From Roseobacter sp. (GTDB lineage: Bacteria > Pseudomonadota > Alphaproteobacteria > Rhodobacterales > Rhodobacteraceae), in the NCBI GenBank assembly GCA_024636475.1, contig JAGXHA010000106.1, positions 1 to 64,000 on the forward strand: a stretch of DNA of 64,000 nt, in the 5' to 3' direction. The translations under genes and the position numbers were made by a program. The notes under the pieces are model-generated. The model saw nothing but the letters and a program-made list of their open reading frames with translations, made no database searches and was not told where the DNA came from. This document shows, one piece after another, positions 1 through 10,487 of the stretch; position 1 is the stretch's first letter; each line of letters begins with the position of its first letter.

Positions 1-500
1 AGTGAAGGACCACCGGCTGACGCCGGAGGCATCATTTGTCGGAATGTAATTCCAGATACTGCTTGATGACATCGTCTGTCACATTCCCAGATGTAGTCGA
101 GAAGTATCCACGTGCCCAAAACCGCCTTCCCCAGTAGCGTTTCCGCAGTTCGGGAAACTCCATCTGGATACGGCGCGATGAGCGCCCTTTGATCCTTTGC
201 ATAACGCTTGACAGCGAGTGCTTCGGTGGGATCGACAGGAACATATGGATATGGTCGCGCGCCAAGACCCCTTTGACGATATGGACGCCCAATTCGTTGC
301 ACGTCTGGATGATAATCTCGCGAATGCGGGCCCGCATCGAACCTTGCAAAACCTTGTAGAGCGGTATTTTGTTGCCCACACGACGTGGTATCTGTGATAA
401 AATCGCGTGTGCGCGGATGACGAATAACGCATGATCTTCTCTCCTGAATTTTGAAACCATACCGCCACAGCGGGTTTCAAAATTCAGGAGAGAAGATCAG
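1..500 (-). mobile_element. IS200/IS605-family insertion sequence (tnpA-only type); right end at the window edge
   Basis: TnpA homology on the minus strand, imperfect subterminal hairpin at 10-29, long hairpin at 432-499 upstream of tnpA. Confidence 0.75.
32..432 (-). pseudogene. tnpA: IS200-type Y1 (HUH) transposase TnpA, split by a frameshift near 356-361
   Basis: N-terminal part (MRYSSSAHTRFYHRYHVVWATKYR) lies in one minus frame and the C-terminal part (YKVLQGSMRARIREI...HIHMFL...VIKQYLELH) in another. Confidence 0.8.
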
Positions 501-560
501 AGAAAAGTTCGCTAAAGCGGACCGGCTGGAAGCAGGTGGCTTCGATCCATTAGGTGGAAA

Positions 561-719
561 GTGAACACGGCTCTGTCGAACGATGCGGGCATTAACTATA
601 AAGTGTCCGACAACCAGTCGACACGCATCAGCTACCGCACCGATTACAACACCGATCCGGTTGGTGGGCTGAAGTCCACAGACAACCAATTGGGCCTGTC
701 TTTGGTTCTAGGCTTCTAA
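561..719 (+). pseudogene. 3' fragment of an outer-membrane beta-barrel (DUF481/YdiY-like) gene
   Basis: Translation VNTALSNDAGINYKVSDNQSTRISYRTDYNTDPVGGLKSTDNQLGLSLVLGF* ends in a barrel-type terminal strand with C-terminal F; no upstream coding part present. Confidence 0.55.
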
Positions 720-831
720 GCCGACCTGTCGTGCGTGTTTGGGGCTTTGTTACCTCGGGCCGGCCAAACCGGACAGAAAAGGGAGAACGGGCAAACCCTC
801 TCTCCCTTTTTCATGTCCGCCTTCAGAACGC

Positions 832-3078
832 CTAGCGATCTTCACCGCGGGTCACACCACCAGAGGATCCCCCGCCAAAGATGTCGCGCAGAACCTGATC
901 GATCAGGCTGATCGGGTTTTGCGGCTGCGGGACTGGAACAGGGATATATTCTTGCACAGGTGGCGCTTCGACCACGGCGGGGGCTGGCGCAATCATGGGC
1001 AAGGGGCGAAGCGGCAACCCTTCGTGGACGCGCTCCATAACCTCTTTCCAGATTTCCGTGGGCAACCCGCCGCCCGATACGCCTGTCAACGGCGTGTTAT
1101 CGTCATAGCCCATCCAAACGCCTGCAACGTAATCAGCCGAAAAGCCGATGAACCATGCATCGCGATTGGCTTGTGTGGTGCCTGTCTTGCCCGCCAGTTC
1201 TCGCCCGCCGAATTGTCCACGGGCCCCCGTCCCTTCAGAGACCACTTTTTCCATCATATAAACCAGTTGAAGCGCGGCATCTTCCTGGATAACACGCTCT
1301 CCGATCCCGCCACCGGTGCCCATCAAGGGCTCGTTATCACCCTGAAGTTTAAGATCGATCAGACCGTAAGGTTTCACTGACGAGCCACCATTCAGGATAC
1401 CCGCATAGGCACCCGTCATTTCAAGCAAGGTGCTTTCAGACGCGCCAAGCGCCAGCGCCGGACCTGCGGCAAGATCGCTTTGAATGCCAAATTGCGTCGC
1501 AACCTGACTGACCAGATCACGGCCCACGCTTTCTGATACTTTTACAGCTGGAATGTTCAGTGAATCTTTAAGGGCTGCCGTCAGCGACACCTGCCCTTTA
1601 AAGCTATTGGTATAGTTTTTCGGGCACCATTGGCCTGATCCGGGGATGTTCAGGCAATAGGGGGCGTCCTCAATCAGATCATTGGGGGAGTAGCCCAAAT
1701 CAAGTGCCGCAGCATAGATGAACGGCTTGAACGACGATCCGGTCTGGCGCATCGCTTGGGTGGCCCGGTTAAAGGCCCCCGCAACCTTGGTCTTGCGCCC
1801 ACCGACCATTGCACGCACGGCACCATCCGCAGACATCACGACGACAGCCGCCTGCGCCTTTGAGCCGGGACGCACCTTGTTTTCAAACACCCAGTCCAAC
1901 CCTGCTTCGGCGGCACGTTGGAGGCGCTGATCCAGCGTGGTCTTGATGATGACATCTTCGGTGGTGTTGCGGGTGAAAAACTCAGGCCCTGACGACATGA
2001 CCCAATCGGCGAAATACCCACCAGCTTCAGCCTCGGCGGCTTCGGACAATTCGGCTGGGTTAGCGATGGCCTGATCTGCTTCGGCCTTGCTCAGATAGCC
2101 TTGATCTTCCATGAGCCGGATCACAGTAGCCGCGCGGTTTTGTGACCGGTCAAGGTTGTTGGTGGGCGACAAAGTTGTGGGTGCTGTCAGCAAACCCGCC
2201 AACATCGCCCCCTCGGCCGGGCGCAACGCCGAGGCTGGTTTACCAAAAAAGCGTTGTGCTGCGGCTTCGGCACCGAAAGCGCCACCACCCATATAGGCGC
2301 GGTTCAGATAGATCGACAGGATATCATCCTTGGAATATTTCGCTTCCATTGCCATGGAATAGACGGCTTCCTTGGCCTTGCGCTTGAGCGAGGACCGCCG
2401 GCATTCCGCCTCGTATTCCTTCTCGGTCTGACCCGAAGTGACATCAAAGGGTTCGCCCAGGCAGAGCAGTTTGGCCACCTGTTGCGTAATGGTAGAACCG
2501 CCGTGGCCCGACAAAGGGCCACGCCCTTCTGACAGGTTGATCCGCACGGCAGATGCGATGCCCCGCGGCGAGACGCCGATATGCCGATAGAACCGCTTGT
2601 CCTCGGTCGCGATCACAGCATTCTTGAGCGCGGGCGATACGCTGTCGGCGGTCACAACCCCACCGAACTGGTCGCCGCGCCAGGCAAACACAGCGCCGTT
2701 GCGGTCAAGCATGGTAACAGAGCCGCGCGCGCGCCCGTCGAGCAAAGCGTCGAGCGGGGGCAAAGTGGTGTAGAAATAGCCGACCGCCAATGCCAGCATC
2801 AGCAAAGCAACGATTGCGACCCGCGAGACAATTTTCCAGATCAGCCCAAAGATCCAGCGCACGGCAGCACTCAAAAAGCCCAGAATGCCACCGCGACGGG
2901 GCGCAGACCTGCGCGCAGGTTTCCGTTTCACAGGCGTTTTTCTAGCAGGCGCTTTCTTGGCCGAAGCCGTCTTTTTGCCGCTATATCGCTTGTCGGCGAC
3001 CATCGGCCGCTTCTGCTTGGGTGAATCACTCATCTGCCTGCTCGCTCGACCATTCTTTTTCGCCACTCTACCCTGCAT
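832..3078 (-). CDS. Penicillin-binding protein 1A family (transglycosylase/transpeptidase); start may be 3033
   Basis: GT51 motifs (ATEDKRFYRHIGV, GGSTITQQVAKLL) and transpeptidase motifs (TGSSFKPFIY, KTGTTQ). Confidence 0.93.
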   Translation of the reverse strand: MQGRVAKKNGRASRQMSDSPKQKRPMVADKRYSGKKTASAKKAPARKTPVKRKPARRSAPRRGGILGFLSAAVRWIFGLIWKIVSRVAIVALLMLALAVGYFYTTLPPLDALLDGRARGSVTMLDRNGAVFAWRGDQFGGVVTADSVSPALKNAVIATEDKRFYRHIGVSPRGIASAVRINLSEGRGPLSGHGGSTITQQVAKLLCLGEPFDVTSGQTEKEYEAECRRSSLKRKAKEAVYSMAMEAKYSKDDILSIYLNRAYMGGGAFGAEAAAQRFFGKPASALRPAEGAMLAGLLTAPTTLSPTNNLDRSQNRAATVIRLMEDQGYLSKAEADQAIANPAELSEAAEAEAGGYFADWVMSSGPEFFTRNTTEDVIIKTTLDQRLQRAAEAGLDWVFENKVRPGSKAQAAVVVMSADGAVRAMVGGRKTKVAGAFNRATQAMRQTGSSFKPFIYAAALDLGYSPNDLIEDAPYCLNIPGSGQWCPKNYTNSFKGQVSLTAALKDSLNIPAVKVSESVGRDLVSQVATQFGIQSDLAAGPALALGASESTLLEMTGAYAGILNGGSSVKPYGLIDLKLQGDNEPLMGTGGGIGERVIQEDAALQLVYMMEKVVSEGTGARGQFGGRELAGKTGTTQANRDAWFIGFSADYVAGVWMGYDDNTPLTGVSGGGLPTEIWKEVMERVHEGLPLRPLPMIAPAPAVVEAPPVQEYIPVPVPQPQNPISLIDQVLRDIFGGGSSGGVTRGEDR

Positions 3079-3288
3079 ATACCGGATTGTTTAGCGCCGA
3101 CGGCGCAGCATCACGTCAATTTAATGATCAATTTTTAAGCTAATCTAAATTATAGCCTAATTTTTAATCATTTTAGACCGATTGACTCGCCCCTCTAGCC
3201 CTTCGGGTCTTTCTTCTGAGCGCAGAGTCCCGCTTTCCTTTGCAGGTATCACGCAGGGAAGACCTGCATTCTAAAAGAGGGACTTTAG

Positions 3289-3627
<339 letters not shown>

Positions 3628-3653
3628 ACCTTTCTGCCCGAGGAAATGACGAC

Positions 3654-4955
3654 ATGAAATCACGAATTCTTCTTCCCCTAGCCGCAACAGTTGCCCTGTT
3701 GCCGACGCTGGGCCTTGCACAGGACGCCGAGTTTGCCAGCGCGTCCGAGACTGCATTCATCTTTAACACGCTGCTGTTCTTGATCGGCGGCTTCCTGGTC
3801 TTCTGGATGGCCGCTGGTTTTGCGATGCTTGAGGCGGGTCTGGTCCGTTCCAAGAATGTTACAACGCAGCTGACCAAAAACATCGCGTTGTTTTCATTGG
3901 CTGCCATCATGTACTGGCTGGTCGGCTACAACATCATGTACCCTGGCGACGCCTGGATCATCCAAGGCTGGTTCGGCACAGTCGGTACGAAAGACATCAA
4001 GACGGCGATTGATGCAGGCGGCTATTCCAACGCCTCCGACTTCTTTTTCCAGTTGATGTTCTGTGCGACCACAGCGTCGATCGTTTCGGGCACCCTGGCC
4101 GAGCGCATCAAACTGTGGCCCTTCCTGATCTTCACGATCATTCTGACCGGCTTTATCTATCCGATCGAAGCAAGCTGGCAGTGGGGCGCAGGCTGGTTGT
4201 CTGATGCTGGTTTCTCTGATTTCGCCGGCTCCACATTGGTGCACGCTGCGGGTGGTTTTGCAGCTTTGGCCGGTGCCATCGTTCTTGGCCCACGTATTGG
4301 CAAGTACAAAGACGGACGCGTCGTGCCAATGCAGGGTTCAAACCTGCCGCTTGCCACTTTGGGTACGTTCATCCTGTGGCTGGGTTGGTTCGGATTTAAC
4401 GGTGGATCGCAGCTGGCGATGGGTTCGATGATCGACGCCGATGCCGTGGCACAGATCTTTGCCAACACAAACATGGCTGCTGCTGCCGGTGCGGTCTCTG
4501 CAATGGTCCTGACGCAGATCATGTACAAGAAGGTCGACCTGACGATGGTTTTGAACGGCGCTTTGGCCGGTCTTGTCTCGATCACAGCGGGTCCGCTTGA
4601 CCCAACACTGTTCGGTGCTCTTTGGATCGGTGCTGTAGGCGGCGCGATCGTTGTCTTTGCTGTACCCTTCCTGGACAAGCTCAAGATCGACGATGTCGTC
4701 GGTGCGATCCCGGTCCACTTGATTGCCGGTTTCTGGGGTACCCTGGTTGTTCCAGTCTACACCGACGGCACATCTTTCGGCACACAGATCATGGGCTTTG
4801 CGGCCATCGGCGCATTCGTCTTTATCGTCTCACTGATTGTCTGGCTGATCCTGAAAGTTACCATGGGCATCCGTGTGAGCGAAGAAGCCGAGATTGTCGG
4901 ATTGGATGTGTCCGAGCTGGGCATGGAAGCCTATCCTGAGTTCTCCAAGAGCTAA
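3654..4955 (+). CDS. amtB: Ammonium transporter
   Basis: Amt family sequence with signal peptide, directly after glnK. Confidence 0.96.
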   Translation: MKSRILLPLAATVALLPTLGLAQDAEFASASETAFIFNTLLFLIGGFLVFWMAAGFAMLEAGLVRSKNVTTQLTKNIALFSLAAIMYWLVGYNIMYPGDAWIIQGWFGTVGTKDIKTAIDAGGYSNASDFFFQLMFCATTASIVSGTLAERIKLWPFLIFTIILTGFIYPIEASWQWGAGWLSDAGFSDFAGSTLVHAAGGFAALAGAIVLGPRIGKYKDGRVVPMQGSNLPLATLGTFILWLGWFGFNGGSQLAMGSMIDADAVAQIFANTNMAAAAGAVSAMVLTQIMYKKVDLTMVLNGALAGLVSITAGPLDPTLFGALWIGAVGGAIVVFAVPFLDKLKIDDVVGAIPVHLIAGFWGTLVVPVYTDGTSFGTQIMGFAAIGAFVFIVSLIVWLILKVTMGIRVSEEAEIVGLDVSELGMEAYPEFSKS

Positions 4956-4980
4956 GCGGTAGCCAAACGAGCAAACAGGA

Positions 4981-5009
4981 ACCCGGACGTTCGCGTCCGG
5001 GTTTTTTTT
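4981..5009 (+). terminator. Rho-independent terminator of glnK-amtB
   Basis: ACCCGGACG-TTCG-CGTCCGGGT followed by a T run. Confidence 0.9.
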
Positions 5010-5030
5010 GGCGGTTGGTGAAGACAAATA

Positions 5031-5065
5031 AAAAGCGCCGCACTGGATGACAGTGCGGCGCTTTT
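5031..5065. terminator. Bidirectional hairpin terminator between amtB and the aminotransferase
   Basis: Perfect 15-bp stem AAAAGCGCCGCACTG-GATGA-CAGTGCGGCGCTTTT. Confidence 0.85.
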
Positions 5066-5100
5066 GAGTATTTAAGAAAGGGTGAAGCGAAAGAGGGGCG

Positions 5101-6285
5101 CTAGATGCCCACGTCGATGATTGCTTTTGCAAGGATCGGGACAGTTTCGGCGTTCAGGCCCGCGATGTTCATCCGGCTGTCGCCAACCATATAGATCCCG
5201 TGATCGTCACGCAGCTTTTCCACCATCTCTGGCGTTGTGCCGAGGCGCGAGAACATGCCGCGGTGTTGTGCCAAAAAGCCGAAGCGGTCAGAGCCTGAGA
5301 GGCGCTGGAGCTCGCCTGCAAGTTGGCTGCGCAGGCCAAGCATGCCATTGCGGATTTCCTCGAGCTCGGCCATCCAGTCGGCGCGCAACGTCGCATCGTT
5401 CAAGATCATCGTCACGATCCGCGCCCCGTGATCTGGCGGGAAGCTGAAGTTCTGGCGGTTGAGAAAGGCCAATGTCCCCTGGTTCAGTTTTTGCGCTGAC
5501 GCATCAGAGGAGACCGCCATCAATATGCCGGTGCGTTCGCGGTAAATGCCGAAATTCTTGGAACAGCTCGCCGCGATCAGGCTTTCAGGGACTGAGGCCG
5601 ATATCTTGCGGGTCGCAGCCGCATCGGTGTCGAGGCCATCGCCAAAGCCTTGGTAGGCAATGTCGATCATTGGCGTGGCACCAGTATCCTGGAGTACCTT
5701 GATCACATCATCCCATTGGGAGGGATTCAAATTGGCACCGGTCGGGTTATGACAGCAGCCATGGAGCAGGATCACATCACCTTTTTGTGCCGTCTTCAGG
5801 TCTGCCATCATGCCATCAAAATCAACGCCACGGGTTTCGTCATCAAAATAGCGGTAAGGCACGACTGGCATATCGAGATATTTCAGCATCGACAGGTGGT
5901 TGGGCCAGGTAGGATCGGACACGAACACTTTCGCGTCTGGCCGCGCCATCTGGATCAACTCGAAGGCCTGGCGCACCGCACCCGTGCCACCCGGCGTAGC
6001 TGCAGCTGCGATATTGGCACGGGGCACCGCATCGCCCAAAACCAGATCGATCATCGCATCGCCAAAGGCAGGATCACCCGCCAGACCCGTGTAGGACTTA
6101 CTGTTTTGCGACTCCCACAGCTGATGCTCGGCAGTTTTGACTGCGCGCATCACAGGGGTCAGCCCGGTTGCGTCCTTGTACACGCCCACGCCAAGATCAA
6201 TCTTGGTATCGCGGGGATCGTCCTTGTACATCTGCATCAGAGCAAGAATTTTATCGGCGGGCTGCGCCTTGAGGGTTTCGAACAT
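5101..6285 (-). CDS. Aromatic amino acid/aspartate aminotransferase, class I
   Basis: MFETLKAQPADKILALMQMYKDDPR..., PLP lysine context SCSKNFGIYRERTG; TAATG overlap with upstream gene. Confidence 0.92.
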   Translation of the reverse strand: MFETLKAQPADKILALMQMYKDDPRDTKIDLGVGVYKDATGLTPVMRAVKTAEHQLWESQNSKSYTGLAGDPAFGDAMIDLVLGDAVPRANIAAAATPGGTGAVRQAFELIQMARPDAKVFVSDPTWPNHLSMLKYLDMPVVPYRYFDDETRGVDFDGMMADLKTAQKGDVILLHGCCHNPTGANLNPSQWDDVIKVLQDTGATPMIDIAYQGFGDGLDTDAAATRKISASVPESLIAASCSKNFGIYRERTGILMAVSSDASAQKLNQGTLAFLNRQNFSFPPDHGARIVTMILNDATLRADWMAELEEIRNGMLGLRSQLAGELQRLSGSDRFGFLAQHRGMFSRLGTTPEMVEKLRDDHGIYMVGDSRMNIAGLNAETVPILAKAIIDVGI

Positions 6286-7139
6286 TATGCGTCTCCGGTC
6301 GCAACGGGCACGGTGGGGAACATCCCCCATTCTGCCCAAGATCCATCGTATAGAGACCAAGCTTTATGGCCCATGCGTTCCAGTGCCAGCGCCAGAATCG
6401 CCGCTGTGATGCCAGAGCCGCAACTGGTGATCACAGGGCGGGACAGATCAATGCCAGCCGCCTCGAAAATAGCTTTGGTATCATCTACCGGCTTCATGGT
6501 TTTGTCGGCGTTCAACAGATCGGTATAGGGCACACTGCGTGACCCAGGAATATGACCAGGCCGCAACCCCTTGCGTGGTTCAGGTTCATCACCGCGAAAC
6601 CGGCCTGCTGCACGGGCATCTACGATCTGTGGGTCCTTGAGTTTCGACGCTTGGGCGACCTGAGTGACATCACGCACCAGATGGTTCTGGAAACGCACAG
6701 TCATGTGACGGTCCCGCAAAATAGGGGGCATGTCTTCGGTCTTGTGGCCTTCAGCGATCCATTTGGGCAGACCGCCATCCAGTACAGCGACATTTTCCTG
6801 CCCCATCAGCTTGAACAGCCACCACACGCGGGCGGCGGACAATAGGCCCGCACCGTCATAAACCACGACTTGGTGACCGTCTCCAACGCCCATCGCACGC
6901 ATGCGCGACATGAATTTTTCAGTCGGAGGGGCCATGTGGGGCAGATCAGAGCGGGCATCCGAAATCTCGTCAATGTCGAAAAACCGAGCACCGGGGATAT
7001 GGGCTTCGCTGTATTCGGCCTTGGGATCACGTCCCGCATCCGGCAAATACCACGACGCATCCAGCAAGCGCAGGTCAGGATCTTTGAGGTGTTGCGCCAA
7101 CCAGTCGGTTGAAACAAGCGTTTTCGGATCGTCGGCCAT
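6285..7139 (-). CDS. sseA: 3-mercaptopyruvate/thiosulfate sulfurtransferase (tandem rhodanese)
   Basis: Two rhodanese domains, catalytic loop CGSGITA. Confidence 0.92.
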   Translation of the reverse strand: MADDPKTLVSTDWLAQHLKDPDLRLLDASWYLPDAGRDPKAEYSEAHIPGARFFDIDEISDARSDLPHMAPPTEKFMSRMRAMGVGDGHQVVVYDGAGLLSAARVWWLFKLMGQENVAVLDGGLPKWIAEGHKTEDMPPILRDRHMTVRFQNHLVRDVTQVAQASKLKDPQIVDARAAGRFRGDEPEPRKGLRPGHIPGSRSVPYTDLLNADKTMKPVDDTKAIFEAAGIDLSRPVITSCGSGITAAILALALERMGHKAWSLYDGSWAEWGMFPTVPVATGDA

Positions 7140-7213
7140 GGGTCAGCCCCTTTGAGAACAGGTTTTTTCTATGCCTATCCGTGCAGGCGGGGGCAGGCAA
7201 GGGTTTGGCTGAT

Positions 7214-7858
7214 TTAGCCTTCTTTAAATGGGTCGGTCTGTAACAGGCTGGGACGATCCAGAACCTGCTGCCACCACAGATCCAGCGCCGGAAACTCTTT
7301 CAGCATCGCCGCGCCCTCGGGGACCATCACAAAATATCCGATCATCGGGGACAGATGCAGATCAGCCAGCGTGATGTCCGCCCCATTCAGCTGGTGCCCT
7401 TCAGCGGCGATCATGTCGAGGCTTTGCAGCACAGGACGCGCATCGCGCAGGCCTTGTGACAGGGCGGTCAGATCGACATCTTCTTTGATCATTGGCGCGA
7501 AAACAGCGTTGGCAAACACCTGTCGCACCAAGGGGACGTAGCCGTAGAAATCTGCGATCGCAATCACCTGAGCCATCCGCGCAACCTGACGCGGGACCGT
7601 CGGAACAAGGGGTAATCCAGGGCCGATGGCATCAAGATAGCGCAGAATCGCACTGGTTTCTGTCAGAACGAAACCTTGATGTTTTAGCACCGGCACCCGG
7701 CGAAATGGGGTGGATTCCTCCAAAACGGGATCGATGGTTGACGCGAAGGGGTTTGCCTCGTGATAAGTCGCTTCCAACCCCATTTCGATCAGCGCGGCAC
7801 GCACGATACGGGTGTACACACTATAGCGGTAGCCGATCAGAAACAGCCCGTCAGCCAT
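7214..7858 (-). CDS. Glutathione S-transferase family protein
   Basis: Thioredoxin-like N-terminus, [21 protein letters not shown] motif. Confidence 0.9.
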   Translation of the reverse strand: MADGLFLIGYRYSVYTRIVRAALIEMGLEATYHEANPFASTIDPVLEESTPFRRVPVLKHQGFVLTETSAILRYLDAIGPGLPLVPTVPRQVARMAQVIAIADFYGYVPLVRQVFANAVFAPMIKEDVDLTALSQGLRDARPVLQSLDMIAAEGHQLNGADITLADLHLSPMIGYFVMVPEGAAMLKEFPALDLWWQQVLDRPSLLQTDPFKEG

Positions 7859-8339
7859 GGTCTTTCAACAGCCGCTGCTTTTGACGCGCCCAATCCCGCT
7901 TGGCTTCTGTCTCGCGCTTGTCATGCAGCTTCTTACCCTTGGCGATACCGATCTTGATCTTGGCCATGCCGCGATGATTGAAATACATTACCATTGGCAC
8001 AAGCGTCATGCCCTTGCGCTGCGTTTCATTCCAAAGGTTGGCGAGCTGTTTTTTTGAGACCAGCAGCTTGCGGCGGCGGCGTTCTTCATGGGTAAAGGTT
8101 TTCGCTTGGCTATAGGGTGCCACATATGAATTCACGAGCCACAGTTCGCCATCCTCAACCGCAGCATAACTTTCTGCGATGTTAGCCCCACCGTTGCGCA
8201 GGGATTTCACCTCGGAACCTTCAAGGATGATGCCGCATTCCAGGTCATCATCAATCGAATAGTCGAACCGCGCGCGGCGGTTTTCAGCGATGACCTTGTA
8301 ATTGGGGTCGGATTTCGAAGATGATTTTACTTGTGACAT
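7851..8339 (-). CDS. smpB: SsrA (tmRNA)-binding protein
   Basis: [37 protein letters not shown]... typical SmpB. Confidence 0.96.
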   Translation of the reverse strand: MSQVKSSSKSDPNYKVIAENRRARFDYSIDDDLECGIILEGSEVKSLRNGGANIAESYAAVEDGELWLVNSYVAPYSQAKTFTHEERRRRKLLVSKKQLANLWNETQRKGMTLVPMVMYFNHRGMAKIKIGIAKGKKLHDKRETEAKRDWARQKQRLLKDHG

Positions 8340-8500
8340 GGGAAGGATGTAAGCCGCACGAGCCTCGCGTGCAAGATGGGCCAAAGACGTTCGCAAAACT
8401 GCAACAATGACAGGGCGCTGTTTCCCCAGAGCGAACCTAACTCCACAAAAAAGCCAGAATTGCCCCCTATTTCATTGAGTCTGCCAAAGGAGATTGACCA

Positions 8501-9190
8501 ATGCGCCACATTTTCGCCCGGTTCGGCCTGGCTGCTGCCTGCATTGCTTTTCTTGCCACTGCGGGACACACAAAAGAGCGTTTGCGCATTCTGGTCTTGG
8601 GTGATTCTTTCATGACCAGCCACGCGATCAGCAATCAGGCCGTTCCGGATCAGTTGCAAAAGCGCCTGGGCGGTCAGGTTCAAAGCCGGGCATTTACTGG
8701 TGCGCGGTTTCGTTACAACCTGCCGCTAAGCGGGGCTTTGGGGATGAACATTTCAAAGCAATATCGTGACGGGCCCTGGGATTGGGTGGTCATCAATGGC
8801 GGTGGCAACGATCTATGGCTGGGCTGTGGCTGCACGCGCTGCCATCGACGTCTGGACAAACTGATCAGCCCTGACGGAACGCGCGGCGAGATCCCGACGC
8901 TTGTCGCCAAAGCCCGAAAGACGGGCGCTAAGGTGGCGTTTGTGGGATACTTGCGCAGCCCCGGTATGTGGTCTCCGATAGAACATTGCAAAGCCGAAGG
9001 AGAAGCGCTTGAGGGGCGGGTAGCTGTGATGGCGCAGCGCGACAACGGCGTTACCTTCGTGTCTTTGGCGGATATGGTCCCAGCCGGCGACAGATCGTTT
9101 CACGCAGCCGACATGATCCATCCATCGATCAAGGGAAGTGCTGCCGCAGCGGCGCGGATTGCCAAAGTCGTCCAAGGTGGCAAAAACTAG
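8501..9190 (+). CDS. SGNH/GDSL-type esterase family protein, secreted
   Basis: Signal peptide, ILVLGDSF block, NGGGNDLW, DMIHPS catalytic block. Confidence 0.8.
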   Translation: MRHIFARFGLAAACIAFLATAGHTKERLRILVLGDSFMTSHAISNQAVPDQLQKRLGGQVQSRAFTGARFRYNLPLSGALGMNISKQYRDGPWDWVVINGGGNDLWLGCGCTRCHRRLDKLISPDGTRGEIPTLVAKARKTGAKVAFVGYLRSPGMWSPIEHCKAEGEALEGRVAVMAQRDNGVTFVSLADMVPAGDRSFHAADMIHPSIKGSAAAAARIAKVVQGGKN

Positions 9191-9509
9191 CGCACAGCAA
9201 ATGGCCCTTTAGGGGATAAACCCGAAAACTGCGGCGCGTTTCAGCAGCCCACGCCCCACCATTGCCAAGACCCTTTGGAGGCCGCCTGCCGATCCAGAAA
9301 AAGAAGGCATCGGCGCACCAAGCCTCCGGCGTCACAGCCCTCACCGCTTGAGGTGGGACAAGCAGATGTCGATGCGCCAACACACCGACCGTCACCGCGA
9401 TTTATTCAACCTCAAGAAACCCGCTTTGAAACACTGCCAAAAGACCCTATTGGGTAAAAAATGATCAATCTGTTCCAATAACACAGCCTTTTTTGGCTAT
9501 GCGACCAGC

Positions 9510-10328
9510 CTAATCACCAAGCTTTGCGTGAACCTCGTCCAGATCAATCTCTCCGACTGGCATTTTGTTGGCGGGATTGTCGAAATCATATTTGAACAGC
9601 TCGAAATCACGTTTGTAGATTTCGCGCACCAAATGCATCGAAAGATCATCGAAATAATCCTCGACCGGGTGGGCGCGCTTGGGGCCATGCCCTTCGGATT
9701 CGTTGAACCGCGGGATGTCCGACAGTTTCACCTGATGTGGCGTTTTAATCGCGTCCAGCACCTCTTGCATGCCGTTATTGAAACTTTCGGTCCAAACGAT
9801 CTTGTCGTAGATGCCACCATTCACAATGAACGTGCTGACATGCCCCGCCTGACCCGACCAGTGAATGTCGGGGTCCATCGGCCTGCGCCAGCGGATGGTG
9901 TCGCGCGCGAACAGCAAGAACCGCCGGAAACTGGCGATCTGGTCAAACTCTTGCTTGCCGTCAGCACCCCCGACTTCGATGCCATATTTTTGGATCAAAA
10001 GCGGGACAAGGTTGCCCCGGTAGCGTTTGCCGTTGCGCTGGATGCCGCAGATTTTGTCAAAGAACGAACTTAGAACCCGCGTGTAGGGGTTGCGCACACA
10101 GGTGAACGCATAGGACGCGTGGCTTTGTACATTCACCGCAATCGGCTCCTGCGAAGCTTCCATCGCCCATTTGTGCATGCCAGACTTGGCATCGTGGATA
10201 TCACCGTCAAAGAATTCACCATGATCGGAATAAAACATGATCTGACCAATGGTCGAGCACGCGCATTTGGGCACCACACGGTACACAACGCTTTCACTTT
10301 CCGTCATCCAAGTCCCTGGAAAACCCAT
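9510..10328 (-). CDS. Sulfotransferase family 2-like protein
   Basis: VVPKCACSTIGQIMF (5'-PSB-like loop) and FTCVRNPYTRVLSSFFDKI (3'-PB-like) motifs. Confidence 0.8.
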   Translation of the reverse strand: MGFPGTWMTESESVVYRVVPKCACSTIGQIMFYSDHGEFFDGDIHDAKSGMHKWAMEASQEPIAVNVQSHASYAFTCVRNPYTRVLSSFFDKICGIQRNGKRYRGNLVPLLIQKYGIEVGGADGKQEFDQIASFRRFLLFARDTIRWRRPMDPDIHWSGQAGHVSTFIVNGGIYDKIVWTESFNNGMQEVLDAIKTPHQVKLSDIPRFNESEGHGPKRAHPVEDYFDDLSMHLVREIYKRDFELFKYDFDNPANKMPVGEIDLDEVHAKLGD

Positions 10329-10487
10329 TTTCTGCTCGGCCTCCTTATCTTTTTGGCATTTATGCCGATTTTTATGGCAACAGAATGGCCTTACATTGAA
10401 AAAAGCAAACTTTCGCGGTTTATTCAATCACTCATCCTCTTTATCTAATCACTAGAGGACATACAAAAAAGGGTAGCTTCGTCACGC

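Noticed and set aside
739-1380. 213-aa plus-strand ORF
   Set aside because: Antisense to the 3' half of the PBP1A gene.
3110-3288. Possible sigma-54/NtrC promoter for glnK
   Set aside because: Only a weak match to the -24/-12 consensus (CTTTGC near 3237-3242); AT-rich region noted but not called.
5650-6528. 292-aa plus-strand ORF
   Set aside because: Antisense to the aminotransferase and sulfurtransferase genes, which have clear homology.
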